DNA of 64,000 bases, taken from assembly GCF_900187295.1 (NCBI RefSeq), contig NZ_LT906473.1, forward strand, positions 2,604,001 through 2,668,000. Direction: 5' to 3'. The notes under the pieces are model-generated. The model saw only the letters and a program-made list of their open reading frames with translations, was not told where the DNA came from and searched no databases. The stretch is from Corynebacterium cystitidis (GTDB lineage: Bacteria; Actinomycetota; Actinomycetes; Mycobacteriales; Mycobacteriaceae). The position numbers were made by a program, and so were the translations under genes. Positions 26,599-32,427 of this stretch are shown here, in pieces; position 1 is the first letter of the stretch, and every line of letters starts with the position of its first letter.

Positions 26599-27336
26599 AT
26601 GATTAAGGTAAAGGATTTCTCCTTAAGCTACGGCAACCACGAAATTGTCAAAGGCGCAAGCTTCCAAGCGCACCCTGGTGAAGTAACCGCCCTCATCGGC
26701 AGAAACGGGGCAGGAAAAACCAGCTTGCTTAATCATATCGCTCATCCTTCTCGACGCCATCGCAATACTCACATCACTGGCCACATTGAATCAATTGGTG
26801 TGGTGTCCTATTTGAACCAGCACATCGAGGCAGACTTACCTTTCACTGTTTTTGAGACGATCTTGATTGGCAAGGCAGTGAAACTGGGTTTGCGCACCAG
26901 CCAGGAAGACATTGACGATGTCAACAAGATCGTCGACATGCTGGACCTTCACGAGTTGCAGCACGTCCCCATCGCACATCTCTCTGGTGGGCAACGCCAA
27001 AAAGTGTTCATTGGACAGGCGCTTGCCAAAAAGCCAGAGGTATTGCTTCTCGACGAGCCAACGGCAGCCCTCGATATTGAAAACCAATACCGGATCATGC
27101 ACCAGATCAAGGATCTCACTATCGAACACAACCTGACTACCTTAGTCTGCCTCCACCAGATTGATTTAGTGGAAAGATTCGCTGATCGGGTGATCGTTCT
27201 CCACAATGGCTCCATCTACAAAGAGGGCAACCCCAACGAGGTATTCACTAAAGAACTCTTTCACGAGGTCTATGCCGTGGACGCAACGATGGCTACCGTA
27301 GATGAGCGCCTCCTTTTCGGATTCGACGTCAGCTAA
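26599..27336 (+). CDS. Iron ABC transporter ATP-binding protein
   Basis: ATPase of 245 residues with Walker A LIGRNGAGKTSL (about residue 36), Q-loop around YLNQH, signature HLSGGQRQKVFIGQAL, Walker B VLLLDEPTAALD and switch His in LVCLHQIDL. The FecE/FhuC class energises FecCD permeases. It is the last gene of the three-gene operon; insertion-sequence debris starts about 40 bp later. Confidence 0.93.
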   Translation: MIKVKDFSLSYGNHEIVKGASFQAHPGEVTALIGRNGAGKTSLLNHIAHPSRRHRNTHITGHIESIGVVSYLNQHIEADLPFTVFETILIGKAVKLGLRTSQEDIDDVNKIVDMLDLHELQHVPIAHLSGGQRQKVFIGQALAKKPEVLLLDEPTAALDIENQYRIMHQIKDLTIEHNLTTLVCLHQIDLVERFADRVIVLHNGSIYKEGNPNEVFTKELFHEVYAVDATMATVDERLLFGFDVS

Positions 27337-27375
27337 CCTTTAGCAATCCCCCGCCCAGCCCGGCATCCGCGCGGC

Positions 27376-27496
27376 GTACCTTAAAGAAAATGAGCGCGAA
27401 AGGTGTGTGGTTCCTCAAATTTAAAGATCACGATTGTAATGGGTTAACGCCAGATGGCATCGTGCAAAGAAACTGCGTAAACTGCTTGCCCTGGCA
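27376..27496 (+). pseudogene. IS630-family transposase fragment (copy 1, 5' part)
   Basis: Bases 27376-27477 repeat 29083-29184 with few differences (KGVWFLKFKDHDCNGLTPDG when translated). The copy is broken here by an IS21-like insertion and resumes at 28355. Confidence 0.7.
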
Positions 27497-27645
27497 ACGA
27501 GTGTTTGCGGCTTAGGTTGGAAAGTGTATTTCTGGGGGTTGGAAAGGGGCAGGGCGTGCGGCGTGGGGCGGGGGTGATTTTCTAGTAGTTGACGGGTGCC
27601 TCGGTGTGTAAGGGGTACCCGCGTTACTAGAAAGGAGTCCGTTGC

Positions 27646-27949
27646 AATGGTGACGGATTATCGGGCGATTATGCTCGCAGTGTTGCGTGGGCATAGTTAT
27701 GCCACGATTCAGCAGAGTTATCAGTGCTCATCGAAAACTGTGCGGTTGGCTAAGGCGGTTGTGCATGACCATGGCTTGACTGAGGTAGATATCCAGGGTC
27801 TAGATCGTCAGCAGTTGGCAGAATTGTTTCCTGACCGGCGTTACGATCGCGACGAGTCGTATGCCGATATTGATATCGAGGGCGTTGATTCGACGCAAGC
27901 GGATTTTCGGGGCGAAGAATCCTGGCAGGAAGTTCAAGGTCAAGGTTGA
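27646..27949 (+). pseudogene. istA-like transposase, N-terminal remnant
   Basis: From MVTDYRAIMLAVLRGHSYAT the frame carries the IstA N-terminal helix-turn-helix (QQSYQCSSKTVRLAKAVV) and DRQQLAELFPDRRYDRDESY, then leaves the family sequence at about 27900 where the internal deletion joins. The DDE catalytic domain is absent. Family calls are from pattern recognition. Confidence 0.65.
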
Positions 27950-28024
27950 ACACGAACGTTACCAGCCGGAGTGTGTGGCACAGGGGCTCAAGCCTTACTC
28001 GTATAAGCACCACACGCAACCCGC

Positions 28025-28228
28025 GTGCTCTTCGAAATCATGGAAGCACGCACCGGCCAAGCAACCGCTATTGTCTCACAGCTCGGTGCCACAGACTGGG
28101 GCAAAGTGATGCTCAACAAAGTCACCGCAGAATCCCCCATCAACCGGATTCTGCACCCATCAACGACCGTGGTGCTCAACGGCGAAGAAAATCTACGCCA
28201 AACCCACCAACCACGAGAAGACCCATAG
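28025..28228 (+). pseudogene. istB-like helper ATPase, C-terminal remnant
   Basis: LFEIMEARTGQATAIVSQLG, ATDWGKVMLNKVTAES and INRILHPSTTVVLNGEENLR match the end of IstB (sensor/arginine-finger region). The P-loop part is deleted. It lies just inside the right end of the IS21-like element. Confidence 0.65.
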
Positions 28229-28354
28229 TCTTCGACACGTCCCCGCGCAACTCAATGTGCGGGGACTACCCCCAGACCCACACTTTCCAAACCCCAGAAT
28301 CACGCTTTCCAATCAACAGAAAAACACTTTCCAACAACCGCTGCGCACAACGAG

Positions 28355-28555
28355 TTTGCCCACATTTATTCTAGTGTGGATTTCACCGTACGCGCCTGAT
28401 CACAACCCGATTGAAAAAGTATCGAATGAAGCCAAGGCCGCAATTGCGAACCGACAATGCGATGACCTTGCAGTAACAACCATAGAGTTCCGTGTTCGCT
28501 TGGGGTGTTTTTCGCACCATTGCTTTCCAAAAGGTTCTTAGGCAGTACGATGGTT
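28355..28555 (+). pseudogene. IS630-family transposase fragment (copy 1, 3' part)
   Basis: Continues copy 1 after the IS21-like insertion. YAPDHNPIEKVSNEAKAAIA (28399-28458) is the DDE C-terminal signature of IS630 transposases. From 28386 on it is nearly identical to 29258 onward. Confidence 0.75.
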
Positions 28556-28556
28556 T

Positions 28557-28630
28557 GAGCGCCACGGCCTTTCATTCAGGCTCTCTCTATTTTTTGGAAA
28601 GTGTCTGGCTTATTCGGTTGCCGTGGCGCC
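28557..28630 (+). other. CRISPR-repeat-like element, copy 1
   Basis: GGCCTTTCATTCAGGC (28566-28581) equals the last 16 bases of the CRISPR repeat except for one base (C for G). A 35-base spacer-sized stretch (28582-28616) follows, then GTTGCC (28617-28622), which differs at one base from the repeat's first six. Outer GCGCCACGGC and GCCGTGGCGC are inverted repeats. The repeat's own hairpin is not kept. See the findings for the crRNA-like regulator hypothesis. Confidence 0.5.
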
Positions 28631-28682
28631 CCAAAAGCCTTATCTGTCTACTCTCTATATTTATTGGAGAGTACGAGAGGAG

Positions 28683-28710
28683 TTGCACTTTAATGTCTAA
28701 CGTGTATCAT
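28683..28710 (+). promoter_or_regulatory. Duplicated cas-type promoter (copy 1)
   Basis: TTGCAC (28683-28688), 16 bases, TATCAT (28705-28710). It is the counterpart of the csb1 promoter at 29555-29582 and faces the small ORF at 28824. Confidence 0.6.
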
Positions 28711-28823
28711 CAAGGTTAGCAGTGATGCATACAATCCGATTCTATGGATCGGTGGACAAAAGAATCAGCGCCATGCTCTATGCGCGGAGGCTTAGCACAC
28801 AACGAAGGGAGAGGAGGGCTGAG

Positions 28824-28973
28824 ATGGCTGGATCTACTCACGGTGATCACCGCCGCAAAGAAGAAACCCGCCTAGAAAAGCCAAGAGCTTTTGCTAGCCG
28901 GGTTCTGGCCGTAGTTACATCCAAACTTCTTGCGGATTTGATCAGCAAGAGCTGGGACTGGATGAACTCATAG
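28824..28973 (+). CDS. Small 49-residue protein of unknown function
   Basis: The ATG at 28824 follows a strong ribosome site (GGGAGAGGAGGGCTGAG). The product starts MAGSTHGDHRRKEETRLEKP, is basic in the first half and ends in an amphipathic helix rich in Leu/Val with two Trp (SWDWMNS). I recognise no family. It is the first frame downstream of the duplicated cas-type promoter and the repeat-like element, and a weak hairpin with a T-rich tail follows. It could be a small toxin or a chance frame. An upstream in-frame start at 28722 lacks a good ribosome site. Confidence 0.45.
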   Translation: MAGSTHGDHRRKEETRLEKPRAFASRVLAVVTSKLLADLISKSWDWMNS

Positions 28974-28984
28974 GTCAAAAGAAA

Positions 28985-29025
28985 GGATCACTCGTTGACG
29001 CCGGGTGACCTTCTTGCTTGTTTCT
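28985..29025 (+). terminator. Possible terminator after the small ORF
   Basis: GGATCACTCG and CGGGTGACC pair imperfectly and are followed by a T-rich tract (TTCTTGCTTGTTTCTC). Confidence 0.35.
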
Positions 29026-29082
29026 CTTTGCCCTAGGGCATCTCAAGTCTAACCCGCGAGCAGAAAGCTAGCAAGCAAACGG

Positions 29083-29425
29083 GTACCTTACAGAAAATGA
29101 GCGCGAAAGGTATGTGGTTCCTCAAATTTAAAGATCACGATTGTAATGGGTTAACGCCAGATGGCATCGTGCAAAGAAACTACGTGAGATTCTTGGCCAG
29201 ATCAGTCAGGAGTTTGCTCATATTCACCTCGTCTGGCTTCCACCTGTTTAGCTTCCCCCGTACGCGCCTGATCACAACCCGATTGAAAAAGTATCGAATG
29301 AAGCCAAGGCCGCAATTGCGAACCGACAACGCGATGACCTTGCAGCAACAACCATAGAGTCCCGTGTTCGCTTAGGGTGTTTTTCGCACCATTGCTTTCC
29401 ACAAGGTTCTTAGGCAGTACGATGG
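29083..29425 (+). pseudogene. IS630-family transposase fragment (copy 2)
   Basis: Reads KFKDHDCNGLTPDG, then (in frame) REILGQISQEFAHIHLVWLP and, after a 16-base interruption TGTTTAGCTTCCCC, YAPDHNPIEKVSNEAKAAIA. The interruption and a missing N-terminus make it a pseudogene. It is longer and less damaged than copy 1 and ends just before the second repeat-like element. Confidence 0.78.
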
Positions 29426-29430
29426 TTTGA

Positions 29431-29502
29431 GCGCCACGGCCTTTCATTCAGGCTCTCTCTATTTTTTGGAAAGTGTCTGGCTTATTCGGTTGCCGTGGCG
29501 CC
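29431..29502 (+). other. CRISPR-repeat-like element, copy 2 (upstream of csb1)
   Basis: Same structure as 28557-28630: repeat 3'-end match GGCCTTTCATTCAGGC (29438-29453), an identical 35-base stretch (29454-29488), then GTTGCCGTGGCGCC (29489-29502). CTCTCTAT at positions 2-9 of the stretch recurs at 29523-29530, about 25 bp upstream of the csb1 -35 box. Confidence 0.5.
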
Positions 29503-29554
29503 CCAAAAGCCTTATCTGTCTACTCTCTATATTTATTGGAGAGTACGAGAGGAC

Positions 29555-29582
29555 TTGCACTTTAGTTTTTTAAGTGTATTAT
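29555..29582 (+). promoter_or_regulatory. cas operon promoter
   Basis: TTGCAC (29555-29560), 16-base spacer, TATTAT (29577-29582). The predicted transcript starts about 29589, so the csb1 leader is about 85 bases. Confidence 0.65.
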
Positions 29583-29590
29583 CAAGTTCA

Positions 29591-29627
29591 GCACCGATCC
29601 ATACAATTCGATTCTATGGATTGGTGC
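29591..29627 (+). promoter_or_regulatory. Inverted repeat in the cas leader
   Basis: GCACCGATCCATA and TATGGATTGGTGC form 13-base arms (one G-T pair) around an 11-base loop, just downstream of the promoter. It may be a repressor operator or an RNA hairpin. The counterpart at 28722-28755 has degraded arms. Confidence 0.6.
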
Positions 29628-29672
29628 GACAACAAGATTCCGATTTTCAAACAAGAGTTCTAAGGAGATTTC

Positions 29673-30878
29673 ATGTTGAACTATCAAGATCTGCTTGATG
29701 CTTGCTCCCGGGGTGGCGCCAGTGTGCTTACCTCCGTCACCGAGATGGAACCGGCTGCAGGCCCCCACGCTTCTGTGGCACCAGCAAAGTTTGTCGAGCG
29801 GTCGAACTCAGTATTCGCATTCGAAACCCGTTACATCGACGGCGAACCACAAACCATTGCTCTACTCGACTCCAAGCAGTCGTCCCTCAACCGCGCAGAA
29901 CAAGCCATCCAGCAGGATATTGACGCAGGCTTTGCACCTATTTCGCAGGTCCCCCGCATTGTGGTGGATTACGGCGAAGGCGGGCAACTGACGGACATGG
30001 AGCTTCCCCACCGCTTCGCAGACGGCCATATCCGTGCCGGCACCATTGATGGCGAACCAGCCACTAAGAATGATTCATACCGGGCGGTGCGCAACTCCAC
30101 CCAGGGAAATATCACGGCACTTGTCCAAACAGCACCAGCAGCGGCAGTTTTTGGTGGTTGGGATTCTACCCGTGCGACCAACCAGCTCCGCCTTCCTAGC
30201 GCTTTGGTTGGTGAGGTTATAGGCGTCTTGGCAGATCAGGATGCCACTGGTGAAGAACAGCAGTCTAAGCGTGGTGGTGCGCGTGTCGATTCCCTAGCAA
30301 TGAGTGTCAAACTCACCGGCCCGCAGATGAAGGAGCTGCTAGATGCACAGCGTGAAGAGCTAAGCCCTACCAAGGTGGGCGAGATTGAAAAGAAAATTAA
30401 GTCCGAGAAGAAAGGCACAATCTCGGCTTCGTCGCTTGGGCTGGGAGGAATTCCACCAAAACTTGAGTCTTTAGGTGGCGTGTCCTGTAAACGAATCATT
30501 CGCACTTGGGTTTTGAGTTTTGCCGCTCTGCGTCAACTTCGTTTCGGGGGCAGCTATGAGCAAGATGTTGCTGGGCGCGCACTCCTTGCCGCATTTGGGT
30601 TAGCTGCGATGGCACGTGCGGAGGAGGAAAACTACTTGCGCGCAAACTGTCACCTCGTCGAAAAGAGCGCACCACAAGTGATCCTGGATCAGCGCCACGG
30701 AGAATCTAAGGAGTTTAGCGCTCTCACCGTAAAGGAGGCAGACAAGCTTCTAGCTACCGCTATTGAAGAAGCGCGCAAGCTCGGTGTTGTTGATTGGTCC
30801 GGGCAGGTTCTTGAAGTTCAGGGTAACCCCATTGTCCTTGGAGGGGCAGTCGAAGAGGCTGAGGATGAACAGAAATGA
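29673..30878 (+). CDS. csb1: Csb1 (Cas7 backbone subunit), type I-G
   Basis: Protein of 401 residues of the GSU0053/Csb1 family, the Cas7-type subunit that coats the crRNA spacer in type I-G (former I-U) Cascade. Recognisable parts are the start LLDACSRGGASVLTSVTEME, AVFGGWDSTR and RLPSALVGEVIGV, and ISASSLGLGGIPPKLESLGG before the C-terminal domain. AAGGAG precedes the ATG by 6 bases. It overlaps csb2 by 4 bp, and the six cas genes form one tightly coupled operon. Confidence 0.88.
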   Translation: MLNYQDLLDACSRGGASVLTSVTEMEPAAGPHASVAPAKFVERSNSVFAFETRYIDGEPQTIALLDSKQSSLNRAEQAIQQDIDAGFAPISQVPRIVVDYGEGGQLTDMELPHRFADGHIRAGTIDGEPATKNDSYRAVRNSTQGNITALVQTAPAAAVFGGWDSTRATNQLRLPSALVGEVIGVLADQDATGEEQQSKRGGARVDSLAMSVKLTGPQMKELLDAQREELSPTKVGEIEKKIKSEKKGTISASSLGLGGIPPKLESLGGVSCKRIIRTWVLSFAALRQLRFGGSYEQDVAGRALLAAFGLAAMARAEEENYLRANCHLVEKSAPQVILDQRHGESKEFSALTVKEADKLLATAIEEARKLGVVDWSGQVLEVQGNPIVLGGAVEEAEDEQK

Positions 30879-32425
30879 CCAAACTTGAACTACGGGTCCG
30901 ATTCCCCCTCTGGATATACCAGGCCCACAGAGACGACAAATCTCCCAGCTGGATGCCTGATCCTGCCCGGCTGCACAGCGCTTTTCTCAACGCAGCGGCG
31001 CAGGGTTCCCTCGCCGAACCTGATGGAGCCACTGCCCTCAAACCGTCGGAGGAGTCCCTCACAGCGCTACGTTGGCTTGAGGCCAACGCCCCCGATGGCA
31101 TTGAGGAGCCCCAGAAACGCTGGTGCGCTCCGAACTCCGGACGATTCGCGTACCGTAAAGTCACTTCTGGCACTAACTCCGAAATTCAACAGCGCCCCGT
31201 CTCAGACGGTGTGGCTGTAAACGGAAGTTACGGTTATCTGTGGAACGATGTTCCCGAAGCAGTTGCTAGTACTCTTACCGCGTTAAGCGAAGATATCGGC
31301 TACCTCGGGGAGGCATCAAGTGTCGCGATTGTAGAACCTGGGCCTGTCAACCCCACGTTAGTGAAAGACTCTTCAGCATCAGCCTTTGATAGCGGGGGCA
31401 GCTTTGTCCGTATTCCCCAACGAGGGCGCACGGACTATCTCATAGCTCGCCACAAGTCATACTATCCGGAGAAACCGCCCACGGTTGCCAAAGATAGATG
31501 GACTGCGAGTGAAAAACCTCGCGACAGGGAACCAGCGGAAGAATTCTTGTCTAAGGTGATGTACCGAGTACCGGCCGTTCAGCCGCCGGACACCCCCTGG
31601 TCTCATGTACTCCTTTTCCAAATCGACCGTCAGAACGTTCCGGTAAAACATCGGGTAGAGCTGTGTGTCACCATGCATAAGGCACTGATTAGCGCAATCG
31701 GTTTTGGTGCGTCGCCGATGGTGACGGGTAAGTATGAGCGCCAGGTGAAGCAACGCCCTGCTAACCGGCTGGCAATCCAGTATTTTGACAGCAGCTACGT
31801 ACAACGGCATGGGGTGCACGGTGCTGCCCTGGGCCTGATGATCCCACGGGATGCAGATGATCAGCAATTGGCGCAGATTGCGCAAGCTCTTTCCGCTATT
31901 TCAGTTTTGTGGTCGCGGAACTTGGGGCGGGTCCGAGTCACCTTCGATGGTGTTAGTGTGGCGGCTGATAAATTTTGGGCCGCCCCGGCTGATGGCCACG
32001 TACGGCTCTGGTCTGCAGATACAGCGATCATTCCAGAGACTCGACCAGTGTCGAAGAAAGCGCTAAATCGCCCATGGACCTTGGAAGACGCTGGTTTATT
32101 GTCGCTCGGTTTTGTGTGGCGTGATGAGTTCGAGATTGTAGGAAAAGGTGAGCACATGTACGCCCACCTACGCAATCAAGTAGCAGGTTCTCAGGCGCGT
32201 GTGTATAAGGCCTCAACGTTAGGCGATGCTGCTGCGTCATATGTGCACAGGACCCACACCAACGTGCCGGTTCAGCCGTGGAATGGATTACTGAGCCTGG
32301 GCAACCTTGCCAATGCGCAAACGCTTGTTGCTATCGGCCAATCACGCCATCTTGGTGGGGGATTACTCGTCCCGGTCGATCTTCCACGCCAGTTGCTCCA
32401 ATCGCTGAATAAGCAGGAGGTTTAG
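30875..32425 (+). CDS. csb2: Csb2 (Cas5-Cas6 fusion), type I-G
   Basis: Protein of 516 residues of the GSU0054/Csb2 family. The N-terminal part is Cas5-like and holds the crRNA 5' handle (PDPARLHSAFLNAAAQG near residue 28). The C-terminal part is Cas6-like and processes pre-crRNA: note HGVHGAALGLMIPRDADDQQ and the last third, with His residues that could be catalytic. No separate cas6 exists in the locus, which fits a fusion. It starts within the end of csb1 (ATGA) and ends 2 bp before cas3. Confidence 0.85.
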   Translation: MTKLELRVRFPLWIYQAHRDDKSPSWMPDPARLHSAFLNAAAQGSLAEPDGATALKPSEESLTALRWLEANAPDGIEEPQKRWCAPNSGRFAYRKVTSGTNSEIQQRPVSDGVAVNGSYGYLWNDVPEAVASTLTALSEDIGYLGEASSVAIVEPGPVNPTLVKDSSASAFDSGGSFVRIPQRGRTDYLIARHKSYYPEKPPTVAKDRWTASEKPRDREPAEEFLSKVMYRVPAVQPPDTPWSHVLLFQIDRQNVPVKHRVELCVTMHKALISAIGFGASPMVTGKYERQVKQRPANRLAIQYFDSSYVQRHGVHGAALGLMIPRDADDQQLAQIAQALSAISVLWSRNLGRVRVTFDGVSVAADKFWAAPADGHVRLWSADTAIIPETRPVSKKALNRPWTLEDAGLLSLGFVWRDEFEIVGKGEHMYAHLRNQVAGSQARVYKASTLGDAAASYVHRTHTNVPVQPWNGLLSLGNLANAQTLVAIGQSRHLGGGLLVPVDLPRQLLQSLNKQEV

Positions 32426-32427
32426 CC

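Larger units (their letters stand above)
27502..28349 (+). mobile_element. IS21-family deletion derivative with target duplication
   Basis: An 848-bp element. The left end TGTTTGCGGC..GGTTGGAAAGTG matches the inverted right end (TGTGCGCAGC..TTGGAAAGTG on the other strand), and TTGGAAAG motifs recur inside each end, as in IS21 termini. ACGAG flanks both ends (27497-27501 and 28350-28354), a 5-bp target duplication. It keeps only the istA 5' end (from 27646) and the istB 3' end (to 28228), so it cannot move by itself. It interrupts an older IS630 fragment. Confidence 0.82.

Noticed and set aside
28257-28541. Frame across the IS21/IS630 junction
   Set aside because: It joins an IS end to a transposase fragment and is a chance fusion.
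28722-28823. Longer start for the small ORF (83 codons from 28722)
   Set aside because: The upstream part is the degraded dyad of the duplicated cas leader and lacks a ribosome site; the ATG at 28824 has a strong one.
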